Assembly: GCF_013337765.1 (NCBI RefSeq)
Contig: NZ_VBSB01000002.1
Location: 1 to 64,000 of the forward strand
DNA length: 64,000 bases
Direction of reading: 5' to 3'
Origin: Mycolicibacterium sphagni
Lineage (GTDB): Bacteria > Actinomycetota > Actinomycetes > Mycobacteriales > Mycobacteriaceae
In this document: piece by piece, positions 37,261-46,119 of the stretch
Layout: each line of letters opens with the position of its first letter
Numbering within the stretch: the first letter of the stretch is position 1
Notes under the pieces: model-generated
What the model saw: the letters and a program-made list of their open reading frames with translations, nothing else
Told to the model about the DNA's origin: nothing
Database searches by the model: none
Position numbers and translations under genes: made by a program

Positions 37261-38043
37261 ATGGCGGCAGGACTGTGGGTGCTGGCGGTCGACGACGAAG
37301 CCCCCGCGCTCGACGAGCTCACCTACCTGCTCGGCGAGCACCCCGACGTCGCCGAGGTGACCGGCGCCGGCGACGCGACCTCCGCGCTGCGGATCATCAA
37401 CGAACGCACCGTCGACGCGATCTTCCTCGACATCAACATGCCCGGCCTGTCGGGTCTCGAACTAGCCAGTGTGCTCGGCAATTTCGCGCACCCGCCCGCC
37501 GTCGTCTTCGTCACCGCACACGACGACAAGGCGCTGGCCGCCTTCGAGGTCGGTGCGCTGGACTACCTGCTCAAGCCGATCCGCAAGGAGCGCCTCGACG
37601 AAGCCGTGCGGCGAGTGGTCACCGCGCGCGCCGCCGAGCCGGCCTCGCCAGCCGACGAGGCGACCGCCGACACCATTCCCGTCGAACTCGGCGGAGTCAC
37701 CCAGCTGGTGCGCTGCGACACCATCGGCTGGGTCGAGGCCGAAGGCGACTACGCCCGGCTGCACGCCGCATCCGGCTCACATCTGGTGCGAATTCCGTTG
37801 AGCACCTTGGAAGACCGCTGGCGCAACCGTGGCTTCCAGAGGGTGCACCGCTCCTATCTCGTCGCACTGAACATGGTGACCGGCCTGCGCACATCGGGCG
37901 CCTCGACGATGGTGCGGATGCGGGCCAACGGCGCGTCGGCCGCAATCGAGTTGCCGGTGAGCCGCCGCCAGGCCCGCGAGCTGCGCGACAGGTTGATCCG
38001 CGACCCGATGCGAACCTTCCGTCCTGGGACGAGCAATGACTAA
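37261..38043 (+). CDS. LytTR-type response regulator
   Basis: 260 residues. The receiver domain (1-120) has the acid pair Asp11-Asp12, phospho-acceptor Asp57 in IFLDINMPG, the Thr in VTAHD and the Lys in LLKPI. The LytTR DNA-binding domain (about 145-250) contains IGWVEAEGDYARLHA and FQRVHRSYLVALN. ATG 37261 is chosen for GGAGG just upstream. LytTR proteins bind paired 9-base direct repeats spaced by about 12 bases; exactly such a pair lies at 40187-40218 in front of the second symporter operon. Confidence 0.93.
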   Translation: MAAGLWVLAVDDEAPALDELTYLLGEHPDVAEVTGAGDATSALRIINERTVDAIFLDINMPGLSGLELASVLGNFAHPPAVVFVTAHDDKALAAFEVGALDYLLKPIRKERLDEAVRRVVTARAAEPASPADEATADTIPVELGGVTQLVRCDTIGWVEAEGDYARLHAASGSHLVRIPLSTLEDRWRNRGFQRVHRSYLVALNMVTGLRTSGASTMVRMRANGASAAIELPVSRRQARELRDRLIRDPMRTFRPGTSND

Positions 38044-38446
38044 GCCGGGCCGCCCGCAACGCGAACGCGTGGTGCTGGCTCACCGGCGCGGCACCCGCGT
38101 GGTGCACACCCGGGTCGAGGTCCAGGAGCAGACCGAGATCGGCGACGCACTGGTGCGCGGATTGGTGCGCGCCCAGCTCGGCCTGGCGCTGCGGCTGGCT
38201 GCGTTGGTCGCAGGCGGAATGGCCGCACTGCCGTTGATCAACGCGGTGTTCCCAGAACTGTCCGCCGCCACCGTGTTCGGGATGCGGCTGAACTGGCTGA
38301 CTCTGGCGGTGTTCGTCTACCCCGCGCTGTACGGCGTCGGCAGGCTCTTCATCCGGCTGGCTGAACAAGGCGAACGCGACTTCATGGGCGTGGTCGACGA
38401 CGTGCCCGATGTCGCCGACCCGGCGGCTCCAGGAAGTCCGCCATGA
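38036..38446 (+). CDS. small membrane partner of symporter 1
   Basis: 136 residues with two transmembrane helices (about 50-72 and 85-105). A basic N-terminus (RPQRERVVLAHRRGTRVVHTR) precedes them. It overlaps the response regulator end by eight bases and the following symporter start by four, so it is tightly coupled to both. By position it corresponds to the DUF485 subunit that accompanies the second symporter, though its sequence is divergent. Confidence 0.78.
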   Translation: MTKPGRPQRERVVLAHRRGTRVVHTRVEVQEQTEIGDALVRGLVRAQLGLALRLAALVAGGMAALPLINAVFPELSAATVFGMRLNWLTLAVFVYPALYGVGRLFIRLAEQGERDFMGVVDDVPDVADPAAPGSPP

Positions 38447-40170
38447 CCTCGACGGCGACGGCCCTGACCGCCGGTGGCCTGCTGGCGTCGGCGGTGGCGA
38501 CGGTGGCCGTCGGCGCCTACGGGGTTCGGCTGTCGCGCACCACATCCGATTTCCTGGTGGCCTCGCGCACCGTCGGCCCCCGCTGGAACGCCGCCGCGAT
38601 CTCCGGTGAATACCTCTCGGCGGCTTCGTTTCTCGGTGTCGCCGGCCTGATCGCCAAGTACGGGGCCGACGCGCTTTGGTACCCGGTCGGATTCACCGCA
38701 GGCTATCTGGGCCTGCTGCTGTTCGTCTCGGCGCCGCTGCGCCGCTCCGGCGCCTACACCGTCCCCGATTTCGCCGAGTTCCGGCTGGGCTCGGCGCGGG
38801 TGCGCCGCGTGGCGATGATCGTGGTCGTCACGGTCTGCGTCCTCTACCTGATCCCCCAGTACCAAGGTGCAGGCATCGCGTTGAAAGCCCTTCTCGGCGT
38901 TCCGGTATGGCTCGGACCGCTGGCAGTCGGCGGGATCGTGATCGCCAACGTCGTCGGCGGCGGGATGCGATCCATCACCTTCGTCCAGGCTTTCCAGTAC
39001 TGGCTGAAGCTGACCGCCGTCGCCGCCCCCACGCTGGTATTACTGATGCACTTCGGCGACGAGCACCCTCAGCTCGGTGGCCCGCTCGCGCCCACCGTGG
39101 ACCAACAGACCGTCGTCGCGATAGACACCGACGTCGTCGTCACCGTCGCCGACCCGGCCGGCGTGACGGTGAGCGGCCCGGCGCACAACGGCACCCTGCC
39201 CGGGCCTGGCGAGTACTCCCTGCCGCAGGGAACCACGCTGACGTTGGCCGCCGGGGCGCACACCCCGGTCGTCACCGGGGCACCGGCCAACGGCGCGGCG
39301 TGGATTCAAAGCGGCGGCGGACTGGGCGGCAAACACCCTCTCTATCAAGTGTTTTCGATCATGGTGGCCACATTCCTCGGTGCCATGGGGCTGCCGCACG
39401 TGCTGGTCCGCTTCTACACCAACCCCGACGGGCGGGCGGCACGGCGCACCGCCCTGAGCGTGATCGTCCTGCTGTCGCTGTTCTACCTGTTCCCTGTCCT
39501 GCTCGGGGTGTTCGCCCGGCTCTACGTGCCACAGCTGCTCATCACCGGCAAAGCGGACGCCGCGGTGCTGCTGCTGCCGTCCGCGGCGATTCCCGGACTG
39601 CCCGGTGAATTGATCGCCGCCCTGGTCGCGGCCGGCGCCATCGCGGCGTTCCTGGCGACCTCGTCGGGTCTGCTGGTCAGCATCGCCGGCGCGCTGTCCA
39701 CCGACGTGCTGCGCGGCCGGGTCAGCGACTTCCGGTGGGCGGCGCTGATCGCCGGCCTCATCCCGATACCGCTGTCCCTGGTGGCGCCCAGCCTAGAACT
39801 GTCCCGCGGGGTCGGCCTGGCGTTCGCCGTCGCCGCATCCACGCTGTGCCCGCTGCTGGTGCTCGGGATCTGGTGGCGCGGGCTGACCGCCGCCGGTGCC
39901 ATCGCGGGTCTGGTGGTCGGTGCACTGGCCTCCGGTGTGGCCATCCTCGTCGCGATCACCGGCTGGGTCGACGACGATGTGCTCGGCGGCTGGCTGACGA
40001 CGCTGATCGGCTACCCCGCCGCCGTGACGGTCCCGATCGCGTTCGCGACGATGGCGCTCGTCAGCCACTTCACCCGCGGTGACGTGCCACCCGATGTGGC
40101 ACGCATCTTCGCCCGTATGCACGTGCCGGAACGCCTGGGCATGGGCGTGGAGCGAGTGCCCCGCGGCTGA
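38443..40170 (+). CDS. sodium:solute symporter family protein (ActP-like), with extra loop
   Basis: 575 residues with about 13 transmembrane helices of the SSS family. Conserved signatures include [22 protein letters not shown] and LPHVLVRFYTNPD, close to cation/acetate symporters (ActP, MctC). It differs by an extra hydrophilic segment of about 75 residues (about 215-290, VVVTVADPAGVTVSGP) between helices. That segment has a beta-rich look and is absent in the second symporter. Likely substrates are short monocarboxylates such as acetate, propionate or pyruvate. Start and stop link it to the LytS/LytTR operon. Confidence 0.9.
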   Translation: MTSTATALTAGGLLASAVATVAVGAYGVRLSRTTSDFLVASRTVGPRWNAAAISGEYLSAASFLGVAGLIAKYGADALWYPVGFTAGYLGLLLFVSAPLRRSGAYTVPDFAEFRLGSARVRRVAMIVVVTVCVLYLIPQYQGAGIALKALLGVPVWLGPLAVGGIVIANVVGGGMRSITFVQAFQYWLKLTAVAAPTLVLLMHFGDEHPQLGGPLAPTVDQQTVVAIDTDVVVTVADPAGVTVSGPAHNGTLPGPGEYSLPQGTTLTLAAGAHTPVVTGAPANGAAWIQSGGGLGGKHPLYQVFSIMVATFLGAMGLPHVLVRFYTNPDGRAARRTALSVIVLLSLFYLFPVLLGVFARLYVPQLLITGKADAAVLLLPSAAIPGLPGELIAALVAAGAIAAFLATSSGLLVSIAGALSTDVLRGRVSDFRWAALIAGLIPIPLSLVAPSLELSRGVGLAFAVAASTLCPLLVLGIWWRGLTAAGAIAGLVVGALASGVAILVAITGWVDDDVLGGWLTTLIGYPAAVTVPIAFATMALVSHFTRGDVPPDVARIFARMHVPERLGMGVERVPRG

Positions 40171-40186
40171 CGGCCCGGCGATCGGA

Positions 40187-40218
40187 CAACCGTTCAGCGC
40201 CGCCCGTCAACCGTTCAC
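40187..40218 (+). promoter_or_regulatory. candidate LytTR-regulator binding site
   Basis: CAACCGTTCA occurs at 40187-40196 and again at 40208-40217, a perfect 10-base repeat with a 21-base period. Within it ACCGTTCAG and ACCGTTCAC fit the LytTR consensus ([TA][AC][CA]GTTN[AG][TG], the second deviating only at the last base) with a 12-base spacer. It is 94 bases upstream of the DUF485/symporter operon and just after the first symporter gene. Confidence 0.65.
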
Positions 40219-40311
40219 CGCATCCTCCGCTCGCCCCCTAGGGCTGTGACCCACCTCTCAATACCCTGGGAACACGATCGGAGTTCACACCTTTTAGCTG
40301 AGGAGCATGCG

Positions 40312-40662
40312 GTGCCCACAACCGACCTGCCGCCGCGGGAAACCCACCCCAGCGGCGCCCAATACCTGGCCGTACAGGCCAGCCCCGAATTTCAGGAGCT
40401 GCGCCGCACCCTGCGCCGCTTCGTCTTCCCCACCACGGCGTTCTTCCTGATCTGGTACGCCACCTACGTTCTGCTGGGCGCGTTCGCCCACGACTTCATG
40501 GCCATCAGGGTGTGGGGCAACATCAACGTCGGCCTGCTGCTCGGTCTAGGCCAGTTCGTCACGACATTCCTCATCACCGGGTTGTACGTGCGGTTCGCCA
40601 ACCGTGACCTCGACCCACAGGCCGAAGCCATCCGCGCCGAGATGGAAGGCACCGCCAAGTGA
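40312..40662 (+). CDS. DUF485 membrane protein, partner of symporter 2
   Basis: 116 residues with the DUF485 (YjcH) pattern: SPEFQELRRTLRRFVFPTTAFFLIWY and two transmembrane helices (about 38-60 and 75-97), ending NRDLDPQAEAIRAE. In E. coli the homologous yjcH is cotranscribed with actP. The GTG at 40312 follows GAGGAG by seven bases; an upstream GTG at 40246 is rejected because it lacks such a site. It overlaps the next gene by four bases (GTGA). Confidence 0.88.
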   Translation: MPTTDLPPRETHPSGAQYLAVQASPEFQELRRTLRRFVFPTTAFFLIWYATYVLLGAFAHDFMAIRVWGNINVGLLLGLGQFVTTFLITGLYVRFANRDLDPQAEAIRAEMEGTAK

Positions 40663-42293
40663 CCACCACCGTCCTCGCCGAGGCCAGCCGGATCGGCAAC
40701 CCGATCGTCAACATCAGCATCTTCGTGGCCTTCGTCCTCGTCACGTTGTTCATCGTGATCCGCGCCGGCCGCTCCAACACCAATGCCACCGAGTTCTTCA
40801 CCGGCGGCCGCGCCTTCTCCGGGCCGCAGAACGGTATCGCCATCGCCGGCGACTACCTTTCTGCGGCAAGCTTTCTCGGGATCGCCGGCGCCATCGCGGT
40901 GTACGGCTACGACGGCTTCCTCTACTCCATCGGGTTCCTGGTGGCCTGGCTGGTCGCGCTGCTGCTGGTGGCCGAATTGCTACGCAACACAGGCAAATTC
41001 ACGATGGCCGATGTGCTGAGCTTCCGGCTCAAGCAGCGGCCGGTGCGGGTGGCCGCGGCCACCTCGACGCTGACGGTGTCGCTGTTCTACCTGCTGGCGC
41101 AGATGGCCGGAGCCGGTGGCCTGGTCGCGCTGTTGCTCGACGTCCACGGCCGCACCGCACAGTCCATCGTGATCGCGGTGGTCGGTGTGCTGATGATCGT
41201 CTACGTGCTGGTCGGCGGCATGAAGGGCACCACATGGGTGCAGATCATCAAGGCCGTGCTGCTGATCACCGGTGCGGCGATCATGACCGGCCTGGTGCTG
41301 GTGAAGTTCGGGCTGAACTTCTCCGAGATACTCGGTTCAGCGCAGCAGATGGTGCACGAGGCCACCACCAAGGGTGTGGCCAGCCGCGACGTGCTGGCCC
41401 CCGGCGCCCAGTACGGCGCCAACACCACCTCCAAGATCAACCTGCTGTCGTTGGGTCTGGCGCTGGTGTTGGGCACCGCGGGCCTGCCGCACGTGCTGAT
41501 GCGCTTCTACACGGTACCGACCGCGAAAGAGGCTCGGCGGTCAGTGGTTTGGGCGATCGCCTTGATCGGTGCTTTCTACCTGTTCACCCTGGCCCTGGGT
41601 TACGGCGCGGCCGCCATGGTCGGACCGGACAAGATCCTGGCCGCTCCCGGTGGACAGAACTCGGCAGCACCGCTGCTGGCGTTCGAATTGGGCGGGGTGA
41701 TCCTGCTCGGCGTCATCTCGGCGGTGGCGTTCGCCACCATCCTGGCCGTGGTGGCCGGCCTGACCATCACCGCGTCGGCGTCGTTTGCCCACGACGTCTA
41801 CGCCAGTGTGCTCAAGAGCCACAAGGTGACTGAGGACGAGCAGGTGCGGGTCTCCCGGATCACCGCGGTGGTGCTCGGCATCGCCGCGATCGGGCTCGGC
41901 ATCCTGGCCAACGGCCAGAACGTCGCGTTCCTGGTGGCGCTCGCGTTCGCGGTGGCGGCCTCGGCCAACCTTCCGACGATCGTGTACTCGCTGTACTGGA
42001 AGCGGTTCAACACCCGCGGTGCGTTGTGGAGCATGTACGGCGGCCTGATCAGCTGCCTGTTGTTGATCGTCTTCTCGCCGGCCGTCTCGGGAAACAAGAC
42101 CGCGATGATCCCCGGCGCGGACTTCGACTGGTTCCCGCTGGCCAACCCGGGCATCGTGTCGATCCCGCTGGCGTTCATCCTCGGCATCGTCGGCACGCTG
42201 ACGTCCAAGGACACCGGCGATCCGGAGCTCAACGCCGAAATGGAGGTCCGGTCGCTGACCGGTGTCGGCGCGGAGAAGGCCACCCACCACTAA
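40659..42293 (+). CDS. cation/acetate-type symporter ActP
   Basis: 544 residues, about 13 transmembrane helices. The sequence [30 protein letters not shown] and [21 protein letters not shown] are diagnostic of ActP-type sodium:acetate/pyruvate symporters. Start is a GTG overlapping the DUF485 stop. Together with the LytS/LytTR pair and the operator at 40187 it forms a likely sensing-and-uptake unit for small monocarboxylates. Compared with symporter 1 it lacks the long hydrophilic insert. Confidence 0.93.
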   Translation: MTTTVLAEASRIGNPIVNISIFVAFVLVTLFIVIRAGRSNTNATEFFTGGRAFSGPQNGIAIAGDYLSAASFLGIAGAIAVYGYDGFLYSIGFLVAWLVALLLVAELLRNTGKFTMADVLSFRLKQRPVRVAAATSTLTVSLFYLLAQMAGAGGLVALLLDVHGRTAQSIVIAVVGVLMIVYVLVGGMKGTTWVQIIKAVLLITGAAIMTGLVLVKFGLNFSEILGSAQQMVHEATTKGVASRDVLAPGAQYGANTTSKINLLSLGLALVLGTAGLPHVLMRFYTVPTAKEARRSVVWAIALIGAFYLFTLALGYGAAAMVGPDKILAAPGGQNSAAPLLAFELGGVILLGVISAVAFATILAVVAGLTITASASFAHDVYASVLKSHKVTEDEQVRVSRITAVVLGIAAIGLGILANGQNVAFLVALAFAVAASANLPTIVYSLYWKRFNTRGALWSMYGGLISCLLLIVFSPAVSGNKTAMIPGADFDWFPLANPGIVSIPLAFILGIVGTLTSKDTGDPELNAEMEVRSLTGVGAEKATHH

Positions 42294-42297
42294 ACGA

Positions 42298-42312
42298 GGT
42301 GAGAATCTCGCC
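42298..42312. promoter_or_regulatory. 15-base palindrome upstream of the MFS gene
   Basis: GGTGAGAATCTCGCC is an inverted repeat of seven-base arms around one base, with one G-T mismatch. It starts four bases after the symporter stop and lies 42 bases before the MFS start. It could be an operator or a weak hairpin. Confidence 0.3.
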
Positions 42313-42353
42313 GAGTCCGGGAATGGTGTGGGTGTGCTGACGTTGAGCTTCTC

Positions 42354-43595
42354 ATGATCCCCGGTCGCTTCGCTCCTGCCCGCCGGACCATGACCCGGAC
42401 CCGGCGAGCTTTCGCCTTCGCTCTGCTGGCGTACGCCTTCGCCGCGATCATGGTGGGCACCACGCTGCCCACCCCGCTGTACGCGCTGTACTCGGAACGC
42501 ATGCATTTTTCTGTCCTGACGACGACAGTCATCTACGCCACGTACGCCGGCGGGGTGTTGTTCGCGCTGCTGGTCTTCGGCCGATGGTCGGACGCCATCG
42601 GCCGCCGTCCCGTGCTGCTGGCCGGCACGGTCTGCGCGCTGGCCAGCGCCGTGGTGTTCCTGATCGCGGATTCGGTGCCACTGCTGCTGGTCGGCCGAGT
42701 GCTATCGGGGTTGTCGGCGGGTCTGTTCACCGGGACCGCGACCGCGGCGGTCATCGAAGCCGCTCCACCGAGCTGGCGCGACCGTGCGCCGATGATCGCC
42801 ACCATCGCCAACATGGGCGGCCTTGGCGCCGGCCCGATACTGGCAGGCATTCTGGCGCAGTACGCGCCAACCCCGCTGACACTCACCTTCGCCGTGCACA
42901 TCGGGCTGGTGGTGCTGGCCGCGATCGCGGTGCTGCTGGTTCCCGAGACGTCCAGCCGGACCGGAAAGATCGGGCTGCAACGACTTTCGGTGCCCCCTGA
43001 GGTGCGGCCGGTGTTCATCCCTGCGGCGCTGGCCGCGTTCGCCGGGTTCGCCGTCACCGGCCTGTTCACCTCGGTGGCGCCGTCCATGCTGACCACCGTC
43101 ATCGGGATCGGTGATCACGCGCTCGCGGGCGTGATGGCCGGAGCCATCTTCGTTGCGTCGGCCATCGCCCAGATCGGCGGGACCCGGATCGCACCGCAGC
43201 GCGCCGTCGCAGTCGGCTGCGCCATCCTGACCGCAGGCATGGGAATTCTCGTTGTGGCGCTGCACTATTCGTCGCTGGCCGGGTTGATCGCCGCGGCGGT
43301 GGTGTCCGGTGTCGGCCAGGGCATCAGCTTCAGTCGCGGGCTGGCGGCGGTTGCCGAGCGCACCCCCGCGCAGCGCCGGGCCGAAGTCAGCTCCACCTAT
43401 TTCGTGGTGGCCTACGTCGCGATCTCGATCCCGGTGATCGGCGAGGGCTTCGCCGCCCGGGCCTGGGGCTTGCGCACCGGCGGCACCGTGTTCGCGACCG
43501 TGGTCGGGGTACTGGCGCTGGTCTGCCTGGCCGCGATCCTCTGGCAGGAATCCCGGGAGAAATCAGGTAGATCTACCTACGCCGAAGCGGGCTAG
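42354..43595 (+). CDS. MFS transporter
   Basis: 413 residues with twelve predicted helices. The loop 2-3 motif GRWSDAIGRRPVLL (motif A of major facilitators) and motif C-like glycines in GPILAGILAQYAP indicate a drug or metabolite exporter of the DHA type. The start may be at ATG 42354 or at the internal ATG 42390 (MTRTRRAFAFALLAY), which better fits a typical short cytoplasmic N-terminus. Substrate unknown. It is followed ten bases later by the acyltransferase, so the two may be an operon. Confidence 0.88.
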   Translation: MIPGRFAPARRTMTRTRRAFAFALLAYAFAAIMVGTTLPTPLYALYSERMHFSVLTTTVIYATYAGGVLFALLVFGRWSDAIGRRPVLLAGTVCALASAVVFLIADSVPLLLVGRVLSGLSAGLFTGTATAAVIEAAPPSWRDRAPMIATIANMGGLGAGPILAGILAQYAPTPLTLTFAVHIGLVVLAAIAVLLVPETSSRTGKIGLQRLSVPPEVRPVFIPAALAAFAGFAVTGLFTSVAPSMLTTVIGIGDHALAGVMAGAIFVASAIAQIGGTRIAPQRAVAVGCAILTAGMGILVVALHYSSLAGLIAAAVVSGVGQGISFSRGLAAVAERTPAQRRAEVSSTYFVVAYVAISIPVIGEGFAARAWGLRTGGTVFATVVGVLALVCLAAILWQESREKSGRSTYAEAG

Positions 43596-43605
43596 ATTTG
43601 GCCGC

Positions 43606-44919
43606 ATGAAACTGGCGTTCCCGACGCCCGGTGAGGTTGCCGCACAGACACCCCCGGATCGCGACCGGGCGATCGACGTCATCCGGATCTGCGCCCTCCT
43701 CGGTGTCGTCGCCGGCCACACCGTGATGGCGACGAGCATCATCACCGACGGCGTCCTGCACTGGGACAACCTGCTGACCACCTCGGTGATCTTCCAGGCC
43801 GCGACGTGGATCTTCCAGATCATGCCGCTGTTCTTCTTCGCCGGAGCCGCGGCGAGCATGGCGTCGTGGCGGCCCGACGTGAGCTGGGGCCAGTGGCTGA
43901 TGAAGCGCTGCGCCAGGCTTTTTCGGCCGGTCTTCTACTACCTGACATTCTGGGCCGTTGCGCTGACCGTGCTGCACAAGGTCCTCCCACCACATGTCTA
44001 CGATCCGGTGGCCGGTGTCTCGACACAGCTGTTGTGGTTTCTGGGCGCCTACGTGCTGATGCTGGCGGCGATGCCGCTGCTGATCCGGGTGACCACCGCC
44101 GCACATCTGGTCACCGGCGTCGCGGTGGTCTATCTGGCGGTGGCGGCGGTCGACGCCATCCGGCTCACCGTCCCCAGCTGGCAGGCGCTGGGGTATGCGA
44201 ACCTGACGGTTTGGCTGATCCCCGGCCTGTTCGGGGTGGTCTACCGGCGCGGCGCGTTGCGACCGGCGACAGCGCTACGGGCGGCGCTGGCGATGCTGGC
44301 CCTCAACATCGCACTGGTGACGTTCGGCCCCTACGAGCTGAGCCTGGTCGGCATCGAAGGGCAGCGGCTGGCCAATATGACACCGCCGTCGCTCCTGCTT
44401 GCCGGACACGCAATCATGTTGTGCTGCCTGATCATTGCTGCCGCACCCGCGATCGCTCGATGGGCGCAACGGCCATGGATCTGGTGGCTGACGGCGATCG
44501 GCAACTCGGGCGCGATGACGCTGTACCTGTGGCACATGCCAGCCCTGCTCGGGATCCATCTGCTGTTCGACGTCACCGGCCATCCCCGCTATCCCGGGCA
44601 GCCGGATTTCCTGGCGATCTCGGTCGCGCAGCTGCTTCTGATGGCGGCACTGGTTGCGGCACTCTTCGTCGGACTTCGGCCGTTGGAGAACCACCCGCTG
44701 CCCGGTTGGGACGGCCCGATCGCGGTCAGCGGCGCCCGCAGCGTAGTCGTCGGCATCCTGCTGTGCGTGGCGGGCCTGGCCACCCTGGCATCGGTGAAGT
44801 GGGGGCTGAAGGACGACGGCCTGTACTGCACCGCCGTGATGCTCGTTGCCCTGGTCAGCGCACGCATCGTGTGCGGAAGTCGCTCCGCGGCAAGGATTCC
44901 CGAGCAGTTCGCCGGCTAG
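43606..44919 (+). CDS. membrane acyltransferase (acyltransferase family 3)
   Basis: 437 residues with about ten to eleven transmembrane helices. RDRAIDVIRICALLGVVAGH gives the N-terminal RxxxxDxxRxxA and the catalytic histidine at about residue 46. FFAGAAAS and a C-terminal LWHMPALL (second conserved histidine) complete the family-3 signature. Members acylate sugars, lipids or peptides at the membrane; the target here is unknown. Its TAG stop is interleaved with that of the convergent DUF5302 gene (CTAG). Confidence 0.87.
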   Translation: MKLAFPTPGEVAAQTPPDRDRAIDVIRICALLGVVAGHTVMATSIITDGVLHWDNLLTTSVIFQAATWIFQIMPLFFFAGAAASMASWRPDVSWGQWLMKRCARLFRPVFYYLTFWAVALTVLHKVLPPHVYDPVAGVSTQLLWFLGAYVLMLAAMPLLIRVTTAAHLVTGVAVVYLAVAAVDAIRLTVPSWQALGYANLTVWLIPGLFGVVYRRGALRPATALRAALAMLALNIALVTFGPYELSLVGIEGQRLANMTPPSLLLAGHAIMLCCLIIAAAPAIARWAQRPWIWWLTAIGNSGAMTLYLWHMPALLGIHLLFDVTGHPRYPGQPDFLAISVAQLLLMAALVAALFVGLRPLENHPLPGWDGPIAVSGARSVVVGILLCVAGLATLASVKWGLKDDGLYCTAVMLVALVSARIVCGSRSAARIPEQFAG

Positions 44920-45092
44920 CCGCTCTTGCGGCGGAACTCCCGGCGGTTCTCCACGGCCCCGTGCGAACGGGCTTGCTTGGCACCGCGGTCCTGATGCGTG
45001 GAGCCGCCCGCCGATTTCGCCTTCTTGCGCTCCAGCGCCTCACGGAACTTCTGCTTGGTGTCGTCCTGCGGATCGGACTCTGATTCGGCCAT
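44916..45092 (-). CDS. DUF5302-type small protein
   Basis: 58 residues, highly charged and without hydrophobic segments: MAESESDPQDDTKQKFREAL, then KKAKSAGGS, HQDRGAKQARSHG and FRRKSG at the end. This matches the DUF5302 family of short actinobacterial proteins of unknown function. It is too short for most gene finders. The ATG at 45092 lies in the short gap before the Rv1155-like gene, 30 bases beyond the 3' end of that gene on the same strand. Confidence 0.78.
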   Translation of the reverse strand: MAESESDPQDDTKQKFREALERKKAKSAGGSTHQDRGAKQARSHGAVENRREFRRKSG

Positions 45093-45122
45093 GCTGGTCA
45101 GACTAACGTGACGCCATCGATC

Positions 45123-45575
<453 letters not shown>

Positions 45576-45597
45576 CTACGTCGCTAGCATCGAGAGC

Positions 45598-46119
45598 ATG
45601 ACCCGCTATGCGGCTTTCCTGCGCGGCGTGAACGTCGGCGGTGCGAACATGAAGATGACCGACGTCGCCGCGGCCCTGACCGATGCCGGATTCACCGACG
45701 TGAAGACAATCCTCGCCAGCGGCAACGTGGTGCTCGAGAGCGGTACCACCGCGGCCAAGGTGCGCACGAAAGCCGAAGCCGCACTGCGAGATACATTTGG
45801 CTACGACGCGTGGGTGCTGGTCTACGACCTCAAGACGGTCGGCGCCGTGGCCGAGGATTACCCGTTCGAGGCTGAGGTCGACGGCTACCAGTCGTATGTG
45901 ACGTTCGTCAGCGATTCCGAAGTCCTCGACGAACTCGCCGCCTTGGCCGACGACGCCGGACCCGACGAGAAGATCGCCCGCGGTGACGGCGTCCTGTACT
46001 GGCAGGTGCCCAAGAATTCCACCCTGGACTCGACCATCGGCAAGACGATGGGCAAGAAGCGCTACAAATCGTCGACCACCACGCGCAACCTGCGCACACT
46101 GGCAAAGGTGTTGAAATGA
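45598..46119 (+). CDS. DUF1697 family protein
   Basis: 173 residues. The N-terminal signature YAAFLRGVNVGGANMKM and the LASGNVVLES strand are diagnostic of DUF1697. The C-terminal part (STIGKTMGKKRYKSSTTRN-like region) is basic. No biochemical function is assigned to the family. It overlaps the following methyltransferase by four bases, indicating translational coupling, and diverges from the Rv1155-like gene 31 bases away. Confidence 0.88.
   Translation: MTRYAAFLRGVNVGGANMKMTDVAAALTDAGFTDVKTILASGNVVLESGTTAAKVRTKAEAALRDTFGYDAWVLVYDLKTVGAVAEDYPFEAEVDGYQSYVTFVSDSEVLDELAALADDAGPDEKIARGDGVLYWQVPKNSTLDSTIGKTMGKKRYKSSTTTRNLRTLAKVLK

Noticed and set aside
40604..41833. 409-codon plus-strand frame within the ActP symporter gene
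   Set aside because: Out-of-frame shadow; the ActP frame has continuous transmembrane and family motifs.
43806..45083. 425-codon plus-strand frame within the acyltransferase gene
   Set aside because: Out-of-frame shadow of a gene with clear family-3 acyltransferase motifs; it also covers the minus-strand DUF5302 gene.
26440..45122. Prophage or integrative element
   Set aside because: No integrase, recombinase, relaxase, phage structural gene, tRNA or flanking direct repeat was seen.
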